Positions 51,685-63,999 are shown, counted from the first letter of the stretch. The stretch: DNA of 64,000 nucleotides from Humulus lupulus (GCF_963169125.1 NC_084795.1:130117701-130181700); one strand, 5' to 3'. Notes: generated by a model not told the origin, from the sequence alone. Program-made: numbers and translations.

Positions 51685-54403
51685 ATGGGACCCAAGAAGA
51701 ACGCTCCTAAGAGGATCGCAGGCAGCTCGTCCTCCCAACAATCCAAAGGAAAATAGGTGATGACAGACTCCCCAATTCCTGTCTTCGGGCCGGCCGTGGA
51801 GCAGGAGCTCGAGGTGGCGCCCGATGCTTTCTTCGAGGCCGAGAGGATCGTCTCGAAGATCACTGACCAGGGGAAAGTGAATAAGATATTCCTTTCCCAC
51901 AACATTGAATTGGGGAGGGGCGCTCTGATCGCCCGACCTCCCGCAGAAGGTGAGTGGAGCTGCGCGCCGCTCGACGAGGAGTTCGCGGCCTGGAGTGACA
52001 AGCACTTCAAGGCTGGGGTTTTCCTCCCGCTGGATCAATACTTTACTTACTTCCTCAACTACGTGAGGTTGGCTCCTTTCCAGCTCCCCCCAACTCCTAT
52101 CGTTTGTTGGCGGGGTTGAGATATCTGTTCTTGAAACAGGAGTGGGAGGTCCCCACTCCGGCAGATATCCTATATTTTTTCTGCCTCAAGGCCAGCTCGG
52201 AGCAGTGGGGGCGAGGCGACGGGTTCTATTACTTGACCCGGTTTCCAAATACGACTGCGGTCATCGAGCTGCCCAGCCACCCCAATGACTTCAAAGACCA
52301 GTTCTTTATGTCCAAGGGGTTTCACAACTGCGACCTGCACTACTTCAACCGTCCTCGTAAGTACCTTTCATCCTTAGCTCGTAAGTTAAGTATCGGTTAG
52401 CTCCCCCCATTTTCCATTTCTGACTTAGAATAATTCTGCAGCCATTTTTGCGAGGACAGACAAGTCTGTGATCCTCGGGAGTCAGTACAAGACACTGGCT
52501 GGCTTGCCCCCCCAGTGAAAAGGACTATCGCCAGCTCGTGACAGACAAGACGATGCTGGCATGCAAGCTGATCTCTCCAGGCCAGACTTTGAACTTGAGG
52601 AGACCCCGGGTGCCTCCCCCAGTTCCCGAGATGAGAGCCATCCCCGAGGAGGAGGCCGCGGGGGATGAAGACGAGGAGGACGAGGTGCCCCTCGTGAGGA
52701 GGAAGCGGGCGCTGGAGGTCGCCCAAAGAACGGACGAGGAGAGGATCCGGTCCGTAGCAGCTGCAGGTCCCTCCGGCCAAGGTAACCCATATCTGTTTAG
52801 GAACTTAGATAGGGCCACTGCAGACCCCCGGCTAGCTAGGTTCAATCCTAAACAGCTCGTCCAACGCCATCGAAGTGACCCAGACCTTGATATAACCCTG
52901 CTCCATTGTGTCGACCGGCTCGTGTTGGATTACGAAAATAGCCACCCTAGGGGTACCATAGTCGTAGACAACACCCTAGCCTTAAGGTCGGCCTTATTTG
53001 AGGAGTATGGGACCAACCTTCGGTCATGGCCATCACTCTGGGAGGGTACCGTAGCTCTGAGTCTTAGGAAATACGTATAAGAGTCTAGTCCTGAGCCAGT
53101 CTCGGACCCAGAACCCGTGCCAGCTCGAGAAGAAATTGCCTTAGATTCCCCCGCAGAAGCTCCGGAGCCGATGGTCGTGACCATAGATTCCTCTTCTAGC
53201 TCGGGGGGTAGGATTCCTTTTAGTATATATACTTGAGTTTCGCTTTTTTCCCCCTTATTTTTGTTTTTGCATGAATGCTTACTTGTATATTAATGTTGTC
53301 TTTGTTTTTCCAGAGGAGATGTCTCAGCCCAGGAGCAGAGATCTGCGAGCTATGTTCGTCGGAGGGAACTCCTCAGCTGGGGCCTCTGGGCCCAAAATGA
53401 AGAAGCTCCGGGTGGCGAAGAAAGCCGCTGGGGCCCCAATCAAGTCCCCTGCAAAGGGGAATGACCAGACCCCAGCTGCCCAGGCCAAGGAAACTGCACC
53501 TCCTGCTGCAGTGGAGAACATGCCCCCGCCCCCTCCACGAGCTCCGGCCTTTGTTCGGGACACAGGGGTGGAGCTTGGGGCCTCGGCAACCGCGGCCCCC
53601 GAGGTGCGCATCCTGGTGGACCCCCAGGCCCTGGAGAAGATTCCAGACGTCTTTCGGGGGACGGTGTATGAGACGACGAGCTACGCCGTCGACCACTTTT
53701 ACCGCGCCACTGAGAGAGACCTGCGGGCCATCGAAACAAGGAGCCCGGAGGGTGTAATGGATTCTTCATTGGGAATGGCCCTAACGGTAAGCTGACTTTA
53801 CCCTTTTATGATCTTTGATTATCATGCCTTGCCCTGTTTCTCCTCTTTTTTTTTTCTAAGGCAGTTGCCTCTCTGTTTTTGTAGAGTGTCTTGGCCCTTC
53901 ACCGGAGCATATCCAGGTCCAGGGCCTGACTCAAGGAGATGAGGGGCGAGCATCAGACGGTTTTGGCCGCCCATCAAACTTCCTTGGGCGCCCTGCAAAC
54001 GGCCCAATAGAAGGAAAAAGAAGCCAAGGATGCTTTGGCAGCCGCACAGGCCGAGCTGGAAGAAGCCCGTCCTAAGCTTCAAGAGGCCGAAGCCACCAAA
54101 GCCGCCCTTGCTGCCGCGCTGGTCGAGCTAGACTCTGCGAAGACTGGGCCCGAGGAGGCTAAGGCCGCCTTGGAAACGGAGAAGGCATCTTCTAGCTCTG
54201 CCATGGAGGACATGCTCTACCACTGCTAGGTCTGTAACTCGGACGACGAATTCTCCTTCTTAGGAGCGGACTGGGAGGTCTTCCAGGAAGGGTTCAAAGC
54301 TCGCCTCCAGCAAGAGGCACCTTCTGAGACCAGGGAGGCATCTGCCATGGCCGAGCAGGAGGGCGAGACAGCGACCTTCACGGGGCAGCCCGGTGGAGCC
54401 TAG
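51685..54403 (+). pseudogene. Element C antisense gene (Tat extra ORF), several exons, broken
   Basis: It has the same family and plan as the antisense gene of Element A. The ATG at 51685 opens MGPKKNAPKR, followed by a TAG at 51754. The conserved domain spans about 51960-52350: FLPLDQYFTYFLNYVRLAPFQ, a one-base frameshift near 52090, then GLRYLFLKQEWEVPTPADILYFF. Likely introns are 52354-52441 (GTAAGT to TTCTGCAG), about 53207-53312 (ending TTTTTCCAG), and about 53788-53884 (GTAAGC to TTTTGTAG). A run of seven C (52507-52513) shifts the frame before EKDYRQLVTDKT. The third part is acidic, then Pro/Ala-rich (ENMPPPPPRAPAF). The last exon is an Ala/Glu/Leu coiled coil (AQAELEEARPKLQEAEATK), ending at TAG 54401-54403. 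Codon use is GC-rich. Stops at about 53078, 53928, 54009 and 54227 further damage it. Role unknown. Confidence 0.75.
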
Positions 54404-54551
54404 GGCCTTTCTTTTTCGCACCCACTCCTTTATTGTTATAATTTTTTTTTGTAACTTTGCATGAGGTTTTTCCACCTCAAGACAATTGGTTTTATCAATT
54501 TTTACTTTTAATTGGTTTATTTCCTTTTGCCTCTACGCATTTTGGTCACTG
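54404..54551. other. Spacer after the antisense gene
   Basis: T-rich sequence, probably the 3' UTR of the antisense gene. No clear AATAAA was seen. Confidence 0.5.
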
Positions 54552-55022
54552 CTTTGAAAAACTTAGTTCGTGTTAATTTTTTACTAATATTTTGTGCTTT
54601 TTAAGAAAAACACCGATTAATCAATTTAAATTAACCTCCAAGCTTTATGACCTGGTTATGTCCAGGAACTTAGTTTGAAAACTTAGTTCGCGTTAATTTT
54701 TATCAATATCTCGTGCTCTTTAAGAAAAACAACGATCAATCAATTTGAATTAACTTCTAAGTTTTATGACCTGGTTATGTCCAGGACCTTAGTTTGAAAA
54801 CTTAGTTCGCGTTAATTTTTATCAATATCTCGTGCTTTTTAAGAAAAGCAATGATCAATAAATTTGAATTAACTTCTAAGTTTTATGACCTGGTTATATC
54901 CAGGGTAGAGCTTAGTTTGCGTTAATCCTTTATCAATATCTCGTGTTTTTTAAGAAAAACAACGATCAATCGATTTGAATTAACTTCTAAGCCTTTAAGG
55001 CGACCTGGTTATATCCAGGCAC
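54552..55022. repeat. ~119-bp tandem repeat, four copies, between pol and the antisense gene
   Basis: Copies start near 54555, 54676, 54795 and 54908, each with CTTAGTT(C/T)G(C/T)GTTAAT, then ATCAATATCTCGTG, TTTAAGAAAA and GACCTGGTTAT(G/A)TCCAGG. They differ by substitutions and small deletions. The block ends at the internal polypurine-like tract. There is no coding frame. Confidence 0.88.
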
Positions 55023-55038
55023 CATATGCCCCCCAAGT
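55022..55038 (-). promoter_or_regulatory. Internal polypurine-like tract of Element C
   Basis: The minus strand reads ACTTGGGGGGCATATGG, identical to 31247-31263 in Element A. It lies about 120 bp past the pol stop codon, where a terminal polypurine tract would be if the antisense gene and repeat were absent. Confidence 0.6.
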
Positions 55039-55160
55039 AACTAGGAAAGGGTCTTTTGTGGTTACTTTAGATTACACTTGCAAATATATTCAATCATGAA
55101 CGAAAAGTTAATTCTCATTGCTCAATACATAAAAAATGGCCTTTAAGCCTGACAAGGGTG

Positions 55161-58100
55161 TCATTGAAAATATCTCTTCAAATGGATGGCATTCCAAGTT
55201 CGTGGGACTGCCCCTCCATTAAGCCGAGCTAATTTGTAAGTTCCTTCTTTAATTACCTCGATGATTTTATATGGCCCTTCCCAGTTCGGTCCCAATACTC
55301 CATCTTTGGGATCCTTACCGGCTAAGAAAACTCTCCTGAGGACCAGGTCGCCAATGCTAAAGGCACGCTTTTTGACTTTTGAGTTGAAATAACGAGTGAT
55401 TTTTTGCTGGTAATGTGCAAGTTGAAGTTGCGAATCTTCTCGTCTTTCATCAACCAAGTCAAGGGAAGCGCAAAGTAGTTCGTGGTTGCGGTCCTGGTCA
55501 TATGCCTGGACTCTATGCGAAGGTACCTTAATCTCCACAGGGAGGACTGCCTCACTCCCAAAAGTCAGGGAGAAAGGAGTATGACCTGTAGGAGTCCGAT
55601 GCGAGGTCCGGTATGCCCACAGAACCTAGGGGAGCTGTTCTGGCCAGACCCCCTTGGCTTCGTCTAGTCTCTTCTTAAGGCTCGCCTTTAGGGTCTTATT
55701 GACGGCCTCGACCTGGCCATTTGCTTGAGGATAGGCCACGGACGAGAAGCTTTTCAAAATCCCGTACCTTTCGCAAAATTCGGTGAATAGGTCACTGTCG
55801 AACTGAGTCCCGTTGTCGAAAACGATTTTCTTGGGCAGCCCGAATCAGCAGATAATGCTCTTAACCACGAAGTCGAGGACTTTTTTGGAAGTTATTGTTG
55901 CCAAAGGTTCTGCCTCAGCCCACTTCGTAAAGTAGTCGATGGCCACCACAGCGTATCAGACCCCGCCCTTTCCAGTAGGGAGGGCGCCAACCAAGTCGAT
56001 TCCCCAGACCGCAAATGGCCATGGGGAAGAGATCATCTTCAGCTTGACTGGGGGAGCTCGGGAAACTGTGGCGAATCGCTGGCACTTGTTACACTTCTTG
56101 ACATACGAGATCGAGTCCTTTGACAGAGTGAGCCAGTAATACCCTTATCTTAAAACTTTTAGGGCCAGGCTTTGCCCCCCAGCGTGATCCCCACAAAAAC
56201 CCTCATGCACCTCCTGCAGGATGGCCTTTACTTCGCCTGGTAGAACACACCGTAGGAGAGGTAGGGAGTGCCCACGTCGGTATAGCACCCCGTCTACCAT
56301 CGTATACCTTGGGGCATGGTACAGTACCCGCCGCGCATCATTACGCCCCTCAGGTAGCTTCCCTTCGGTGAGATACTCAAGGACGGGGGTCATCCAGGTC
56401 GGCCTGGCGTTGATCATCTTGACCTCCGCCCCGACTTCTTCTATACTTGGTTTCTCCAAGAACTTTACCGGTACTAACCCCAAAGCCTCCGTCTCCCCGG
56501 AGGTGGCGAGATTGGCAAGAGCGTCTGCGTTAACGTTCTGCTTCCGAGGTATCTGCTCGATTGAGCCTCGTCCAAACACAGACAGTTCGACTTTTACCTT
56601 TGCCAGGTAAGCAGCCATCTTGGTTCCTCGTGTCTGATATTCGCCTAGCACCTGGTTTACCACGAGCTTGGAGTCACTGAAGCACTGAACGGAGCTCGCC
56701 TTCAGCTCCTGGGCTATTCTTAGCCCGGCCAGCAAAGCTTCGTATTCGGCCTTGTTGTTGGAGGCCTTGAATCTAAATCTCAGCGCCGAGTAGAATCTAT
56801 GTCCCTCAGGGGATATCAAAATGATTCCAGCCTTGGAGCCGTTCTCATTGGATGAGCCATCCACGAAGATCTTCCACGACGTCTGGGTCGAGGTGACCTA
56901 GGGTGAGTCTTCCACAGGATCCTCCCTGAACCCTATGCATTCGGCCACAAAATCGGCCAGGGCCTGACTTTTTATAGCAGTCCGTGGGGTGTACAAAATC
57001 TCGAACTGACTGAGTTTGATAGCCCACTTTTACAAGCGTCCCGATGCTTCAAGTTTTTGCAAAACCTACCTTAGAGGCTGATCGGTCATGACGTGTATTG
57101 AGTGGGATTGGAAATACGGCCTGAGCTTTCGAGAGGCCGTGATAAGATAGAACGCCAATTTCTCCATCATCGGATATCGAGATTCAGCCCCGAGAAGTCT
57201 CTTACTGATGTAATAAACCGGTTTCTGAACCCGGTCTTCTTCTCGGACCAATACGGTACTAGCTGCATCCTCTGTGACAACTAGGTAGAGGAAAAGGGGC
57301 TCCCCTGCCCTTGGTTTGGAAAATACGGGCGGCTCGGCCAGATGTGCCTTCAGGTTGAGAAAAGCACCCTCGCACTCCTTGGTCCACTCGAACTTCTTAT
57401 TTCCTCGGAGCAGGTTGTAGAATGGCAGGCACTTGTCGGTGGATTTTGAAATAAACCGATTGAGGTCTGCCACCCTTCCTGTTAGGTCTTGGACGTCTTT
57501 GCGCGACCTAGGTGAGGGAAGCTCGAGCAATGACCTGATCTTGTCGGGGTTTGCCTCGATTCCTCGGGTATTGATGATGAAACCCAGGAATTTTCCAGAT
57601 GCGACTCCAAAAGTGCACTTCTGTGGATTAAGCCTCATGTCGTACTCCCGTAGTATCTTGAAGCATTCTTCTAGGTTGGAAACATGGTTATTGGCAGTCT
57701 TTGACTTGACTAGCATGTCATCGACGTACACTTCCATGTTCTTCCCGATGTGGTTGGCGAACATTCTATTTACTAATCTCTGGTATGTAGCACCGACGTT
57801 CTTCAGCCCGAACGGCATGACCTTGTAACAGTAGACGTTAGTCAGGGTCATGAAGTTGGTGTGCTCCTGGTTCGCCGGATTCATGGCGATTTGGTTATAG
57901 CCTGAGTACGCGTCCATAAAGGACATGAGCTCATGCCCCGCCGTGGCATCCACCAACTGATCAATCCTTGGCAAGGGAAAACAATCTTTGGGGCAGGCTT
58001 TATTCAGGTCGGAGAAGTCGATGCAGGTCCTCCATTTCCCGTTGGGCTTCGGGACCAGCACGGGGTTGGCGACCCAAACCGGAAACTTGGCTTCGCGGAT

Positions 58101-59057
58101 AAAGCCGCATTTCTTGAGCCGGGCTACTTCTTCCTCTAAGGCCTCAGCCTGAGTTGTTCCCAGGCACCTCTGCTTCTGGGACTTTGCAGGAACGCTCTTA
58201 TCCAGATGAAGGGTGTGCATGATGACATTTGGACTAATTCCCACCATGTCCTCATGTGACCACACAAACACATCCAGGTTATCCTACAGAAACTTGATCA
58301 GCTTCGCTTTCCTCTTGCTACAGAGGTATTTCCTGAGCTTGACCATCCGTGAAGGATTTTTTGGATCGATGTTTACTTCCTCGAGCTCTTCAATAGCCTG
58401 GAGCTCGGACTTATCCTCGCCTATTTGGGGGTCAATATCCTCTCTTAAGACGATATTTTCCCCATCGGTGCTCTGAGGTTTTTCAATCTCAGGATCAGTT
58501 AAAGGTTCCTGAGATTCCTCTCCTCCACCTTGTATGGCCATTGCTAGCTGCCTGGGTTTCGATTTTCCCTTCATGGAAATGCTGTAGCATTCCCTGGCAG
58601 CAAGTTGATCACCACGGACCGTGCATATCCCCGTGGAAGAAGGGAATTTCAGCGCGAGGTGGAGAACGGAGGTGATGGCCTCAAAAGCTATGAGTGTGGG
58701 TCAGCCCAAAATAGCATTGTACGCAGTGGGGCAGTTGATGACCATGAACTCGAGGAGTTTGGAGACTATCCGAGGTCCTTCTCCTAAGGTGATCACCAAC
58801 TCGATTGTCCCTATAGCCGCTGATCCTTCTCCCGAAAAACCATATAGCATCATGGAGGTCGCCTTCAGCTCGGCGATAGTCAAACCCATCTTCTCCAACG
58901 TAGACCGGAATAGAAGGTTTACCGAGCTCCCATTATCGATCAGCACTCTCCTAACCCTCCGATTAGCGAGCTGCACTGCTACGACTAGAGGGTTGTTATG
59001 AGGGAACTGGACATGGCCAGCATCTTCTTCTGTAAAAATGATTGGTTGCCTCTCCAA
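55161..59057 (-). pseudogene. pol: Element C pol (PR, RT, RNase H, aRNH, integrase) with nine stops
   Basis: All domains lie in one frame. Protease: LIDNGSSVNLLF (about 58940). Reverse transcriptase: KWRTCIDFSDLNKACPKDCF (about 58035-57985), then MPFGLKNVGATYQRLVN and the catalytic YVDDM (from 57728). RNase H: KPVYYISKRLLGAESRYP. Second RNase H of the archaeal type: FVDGSSNENGSKAG (about 56870) with NNKAEYEALLAGLRIA and FSDSKLVVNQVLGEY; this domain marks Tat elements. Integrase: a zinc-binding HEGFCGDHAGG with CNKCQ, then the catalytic core (DLVGALPTGKGG, DYFTKWAEAEPL, FDNGTQFDS), and the end WNAIHLKRYFQ. Nine nonsense codons interrupt it, all TAG, TAA or TGA where Gln or Arg is expected. Length and order are otherwise complete. 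Confidence 0.92.
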
Positions 59058-61500
59058 TCGCTGTTGTTTTGGCAGATGCCGCTGGGGGACGACTGGGGGA
59101 CGAACTCTACTCCATTATGCGCCTTGAGTTCGTTTACGTACCTCTTTTGGGCACTCCTGCTCGCGTCAGCCAAATGCAGACCTCCCGAGATTGTGGATAT
59201 CTCTCCTCCTATCACTGGAGGATGGACGTCTTGATCTACCCGAGACCCGGGCTGACTGACCGGGACTTCCGGAGCAGGTCGGCCTGTCGAAGCCCTGTTC
59301 CGCGCGTACTGAGCCAAGGGGCCGGCTCTGATGAGAGTTTCGATCTCATCTTTCAAATGGCTACAATCATCGGTATTGTGGCCAACGTCGTTGTGGAAAC
59401 GACAAAACTTGGAGGTGTCTCTCTTCCCCTTCTGGTACTTTAACGACTTCGGCTTCTTCCAGGGGAGGCGAGCAGAGTTCGCTAGGAAGATGTTCTCCCT
59501 AGAGTGGGTGAGCCCTGTATAAGTCGCGTAGACCGGCTTAAATTTGTCTACGGACTTATTCTTCTTTGGGCCGTGCTGGTTGCCCTCGCCGTTCCCCTTT
59601 CTTTTGCCTCCACCGAACTGGTTATTCTGTGTAATGTTCTGGGTCGCTGTCACGACCTCCGTTCCCACTCCAGCGGGCTGCTCAGGGACCTGGCTGGTTC
59701 TTGCAGCTGAGGCTTGGGCCTCCTCCAAGTTTTTCCACCCCTGGGCCCTATTTAGGAACTCGTTCACTGAGCTAACTCCCTTCCTTTGTATTTCGTTCCA
59801 GAGTCCCCGTCCGACGAGGATTCCAGTCCTCAAAGCCATGAGCTTGGAGCTGTCATCTGCGTCTTTGGCCCGAGCAGCGACATTCACGAACCTGCTCAGG
59901 TAAGCCTTTAGAGGCTCGTCGGGTTGTTGCCTTACGTTAGCCAGAGAGTCGGCCTTGACGCGGGCAGCCTGGGAGGCTCGGAATGCCCTTTTGAAGTCAG
60001 CAGAGAAAGTTTTCCAGGAGCTGATTGATTGTTTCTTGCTTTGTTTGAACCACTGCCTGGCTGGTCCAGTCAGTGTGGAGGGAAATATCAGACACCTCAG
60101 CTTAGGGCCAATGTTGTGGGCCATCATCAGGGTATTGAACATCCCCAGATGATCCAACGGATCTCCGTCTCCGTTGAATTTGGACAGGTGCGGCATATGG
60201 AAACTGGGTGGGTATGCCGTTGCTACTATGCTGGGGGCGAAGAGCTCAAGCTCGTCCCCCGAATCATAATCGTCTTTCTCTTTCTCCGACAGGAGCTTCC
60301 TCATTAGCTCCTCCATCTGAGCCAGGCGCTCAAGGGTTTTGTCCTGATTTCCTTGGTTATTCCGGGGCTGCTCGACAGCTCCGGATCCATTGTATACGTT
60401 TGGGGGGTTATTGCCCCTCCTATCTTGAGATAGGTTATTTGGGGCATTCCCGCCGTTACGTACCTCGGACAGGTCTCCCCCTGAGCGAGCATGGATGCCA
60501 CCTCCTACCGGGTCCCCCTATGAGAGTTAAGGCGATCTCGTAGGTCGCCCATTGGGGTGGCTTGAGGACTTTGCGCCGAGCTTAAGCGTTGACACAGGTC
60601 TCCGCCAGAAAGGTCACTCCGGTGACTGCCGGTCCAGTAGCTCCCGTTAGAGAAGCTCGGAGTCCGCCTTTGGGGGTGAGGATCCGGGCTCCCTCTTGGT
60701 GCCCTGCTACGTCGGGAAGGTCCTGCGGATGGCGGGTTTCTCCTGCTGCTTCCATAAGCTGGAATATCTCGGATAGGCCGAGGAGGAGACGGATATCTTA
60801 TTGGTGACAGAGGATGCCTGACCAGAGATGCAATCATGGTTCCGTCAAGGCAGATCAAGTTAGGTGGGGGCCTTTCGGCCCTGCCAACCTGTGGGTCCCG
60901 CGCCTGGCGATCTGGACGAGGCGCAGGACGGCTGGTGGGGACGGGCTGGTGCTGTGAGCCCTCCCTGGATCTCCTTTTGGAATTCCCTCGAGCCCTCCTG
61001 GGCGCGCTCGAGGCTGGCTAGGAGCTGGGAGTTGAAGTTTGGACCGAGCGGCTATACTGTTGTTCGGCTCTAGGCATTTCTTCGAAGTTTGCCTCTCGAC
61101 GGTGCGATGAGGGAATAGAGTTGGATGTCGGAGGTTTGTCCGAGCGGCTAGGCCTGGACCGATTACCCCGGCAGGACTTACGAGTCTCGCCTTGCCTCTT
61201 TCCGACGTTAGCGTCGGTTGTAAGAGGGGGTAGTCGGGCCAACACCTCCTTAATCTGCTGACTAGCTTTCGCTAGTTGGCTCCTCAGCTGAGCGTTCTCC
61301 ATTTCTATCGCAGTGTAAAAATCTGGGTTTGGATTAGGTGGCCGGGGCGCCGAACTTCCAGTGTCATCCTGGCCAATCGGCTACTTGCCCGGCCGCTGCT
61401 GGACCTCAGGATTTTGCTCACCGGAGATGGCGGCATGATGAACCTCCTGCCCATCATGTTGTTCCGCCTCGTTACCGTGTCTTGATCGAGTGGTCACCAT
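58985..61500 (-). pseudogene. gag: Element C gag, with a stop and frameshifts
   Basis: The ATG at 61500-61498 opens MVTTRSRHGNEAEQHDGQE. An in-frame stop follows (GKxPIG, about 61380). The N-terminal region is Arg/Ser/Pro-rich. A frameshift near 60355 leads into the conserved gag core: MEELMRKLLSEKEKDDYDSG, then LIFPSTLTGPARQWFKQ, LKAYLSRFVNVAARAKD and GLWNEIQRKG. A cysteine/histidine motif, KFCRFHNDVGHNTDDCSHL, parallels Element A's gag. A further shift near 59095 separates it from pol. The capsid/nucleocapsid role is inferred from family. Confidence 0.88.
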
Positions 61501-61533
61501 AGTTGGATGTTTGCGATAGCACCAATCTAACTA

Positions 61534-61552
61534 GCTCTCAATGAAAGCACCA
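61534..61552 (-). promoter_or_regulatory. Element C primer-binding site
   Basis: The minus strand reads TGGTGCTTTCATTGAGAGC, three bases from the 5' LTR. It begins with TGG, complementary to a tRNA CCA tail. It is the same site as in Element A bar one base. Confidence 0.85.
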
Positions 61553-61555
61553 AAC

Positions 61556-62310
61556 TGTTGACACGGTTCTTCGCCAACAGGTAATTAAGAAAATAAGAGG
61601 AAGAGATTAGTGCTTAACAATGAACCGAAATAGATGAATGAACTTTAAATGGACTGGTGACACAATTACGTTTTTTAGGTGGTTCAAAGGTTAAAATCCT
61701 TCTACTCCACCAGCCAATATTATTGCTATATGCCTGGTATTCTTTTACAGGGTATTTCCGTACACAATAGAATCCAACCTCTTGCAACTCCCAGGGTCTC
61801 CATATTTATAGGAGAGGGCACCTGGGAGTTGGTAAGAGGGGTCATCCCGTGACCTTCTTACCTATCATGTCACTTCTGTGATATTCATGATTAATTCCTA
61901 AAACCTGACACGTGAAGTGTGGTCTAATCAATAGGTAAGGGGGATAATGGGCCGCACGGCCCAACCCAGTCGTGGGTGCCTGAATACGCACGTTCATGCT
62001 GCGTGTCCGAGAAGTCAGGGATACATCATACACGTGATGTCTGATATATGCACATTTACCTTGCGTGGTTGACTTTATAAGAGGTCATAGCTTCCAACTC
62101 CAGCTCGTACCACGAGCTGGATGCCTCCTCGACCTGTGGCCTTCACAGTCCTGACTCGGTCCTTAAGTAATCTTGGCGAACCTCTTGATACCCCGAGCTA
62201 GCGAGGTAGGACCTGACGACAACAGCTCCGGTCATGGGTGATCCACGTGGCTGATATAATTAGGCCATATCTCTGCTCGCTAATAGCCCGTTGGAAAATT
62301 AGGGCGTACA
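61556..62310 (-). repeat. Element C 5' LTR (755 bp)
   Basis: The plus strand runs TGTTGACACGG to AGGGCGTACA. A reverse-strand TATA box lies at 61803-61810 (TATTTATA), followed in transcription by the shared leader. It is the uninterrupted reference for the rearranged left LTR. Confidence 0.92.
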
Positions 62311-62654
62311 AATATATATATATATATTTATAATAGCTAAGCACAAACTCCAATTAATCCATATCTACATTTACATATCATTTATATAATATTTTATTAT
62401 TATTATTTTTCTTTATAAGCTTTCTCTCTCCTATTTAGTATATATATTTATTATTTCTTTTTTCTTTTTTAATTATTTTATTTTACTTTAATTAATAAAA
62501 TATGTTTAAAGATATAATATTTAAATGATGTAGAGAAATATATAGAGAAGCTGATGTATGATATAATGTAAAACTTAGAGGTAAAATAGAAAAATCTGTG
62601 TTTTGGGGAGATATTTTAAATGATGGAGTAGAGCATCCATTGTGAGTGCTCTTA

Positions 62655-63999
62655 CTACTACGGCTACAAATCTCCACCATTTGCTGAGTGAAATAAAGAC
62701 TCTTACTCAATCCAACGAACATAACCCATCTGAGGTTTGACATCTCTTAAAAGTAAGTGAGGGATTGAGTAATTTGCCTATTATCTTTACTAAGAATAAA
62801 AAAAAGGGTCTATACTTGTTCATTTGCCAGTTTAAAAGAATAATAATATAAGAATTGTTTTCATTTTTTATAGCTTTTATATCAAAAGTTTACAAAAAAT
62901 ATTGAAAAATAATTTCCCCAAATTTATGGGAAAATTTTGAAAAACGTTGAAAATTTATGGAGAAAAACTCAAAACTAACAAAACATGAAACAAAGAAATC
63001 AAAACCAAAATCAGATTCATAAAACTTTCCCCCATCAAATTGTGAAATTCATCTTCTTTTTCTTCTTCTTCGTGTGATTTCTTCTTCTTCGTTTTCAATC
63101 TAGTTATGTAATATACTTCTTAAATCTTCTACTTCAAGTCGAAACCACCAAGATCTTCATCCACAGCTTCAACAATCTTCGTCTTCTCAGATCTTCTTCT
63201 TTTTTTTATTCTTTTTCTTCACTAGTTGTTTTAGTTTTAGATCTAATATATATTTTTAGATATGATTTTTTTTCTTCAATTCTGGTTAGGTAACTAGTTA
63301 CCATAACATTATGATATAAGTGTATATTTCTAGGATTTTTGGGTAATCGATTATCTATGGTACTAGGAATATAGTTTCTTCTAATTTTTTTTTAATTTTT
63401 TTATGCAATGTTCCTCTTCTTTTTATTCAATATTTCTTTTGGATTTTCATATTGCTTATCAGACCAGAATAGACTTATTTTTTTTTTCAAATTTGATTTT
63501 TCTTTTTAGATATGAGATAAGTAACTAGTTACCTTAAGAGTTACCATCACATTATGATATATGTATATTTTTAAATTTTCTAGGCAACCAATTACCCATA
63601 TTATTGTAAATTTAGGGAGTTGGTTACCCTTCTTATGTAACAAATTGCCCCTCTCAAGGCAACTGATTACCCTTTAAAGAAGAAACAACCTTCGAACCTG
63701 AGAAAATTAAATTATTTCTATATTGGGAGGAAGATGAAACAAAAAGTAAAATAACAATTGACAATTTTCATTCAAATATATATATGTATATATATTAAAA
63801 TAATAAGACAATTTGAGCATAAAGAAAAAAACATATAAGCTGAAAAACGCTATTTAAAATATACAAAATGACAAAAATAACCTCAAAAATTAAGAAAACA
63901 TAAAAATAATTAGACATGACATAAATATGCTTTTTTACAAAAAAAAAAAAAATATGGGAAAACTCAATCCACAAACATAAGAATTAGCCAAAAAAAAAA
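62655..63999. other. AT-rich intergenic DNA at the right end
   Basis: No gene supported. A CTTCTTCTT-type polypyrimidine stretch lies around 63045-63100. A direct repeat (about 63256-63340 and 63505-63575) shares TTTTAGATATGA, GTAACTAGTTACC and ACATTATGATATA. Several GTTACC/GGTAAC-like words follow to 63680. The window ends in A-rich sequence. Confidence 0.55.

Larger units (their letters stand above)
49256..62310 (-). mobile_element. Element C: full-length Tat-lineage Ty3/gypsy element
   Basis: The target duplication AATAT is perfect (49251-49255 and 62311-62315). On the minus strand: 5' LTR 62310-61556, primer-binding site, gag, then protease, reverse transcriptase, RNase H, a second (archaeal-type) RNase H and integrase, an internal polypurine-like tract, a ~119-bp tandem repeat, an antisense gene (on the plus strand), the polypurine tract, and 3' LTR 50663-49256. 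Two RNase H domains and an antisense extra gene mark the Tat lineage. LTRs are highly alike outside the rearranged part, so insertion is fairly recent, yet all coding parts carry stops or frameshifts. Confidence 0.93.
48815..62651. mobile_element. Harbinger/Tourist-like MITE split by Element C
   Basis: The left end GAGCACTCCCAATGG and the reverse complement of the right end, GAGCACTCACAATGG, match at 14 of 15 positions. Both are flanked by TTA (48812-48814 and 62652-62654). The MITE parts are 48815-49255 and 62316-62651, about 780 bp when joined. Within it, 49070-49165 and 62510-62605 are similar to each other (TAATATTTAAATGATGTAGAG, then GAAGCTGATGTATGATATAA), an internal duplication. No transposase. 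Confidence 0.65.

Noticed and set aside
52397..53769. Several minus-strand frames of about 95-127 residues
   Set aside because: They are shadows of the GC-rich antisense gene of Element C; the plus frames show the domain, coiled coil and splice sites.
59042..60543. Plus-strand frames of 60-133 residues across Element C gag
   Set aside because: They are opposite-strand shadows of the gag coding region.
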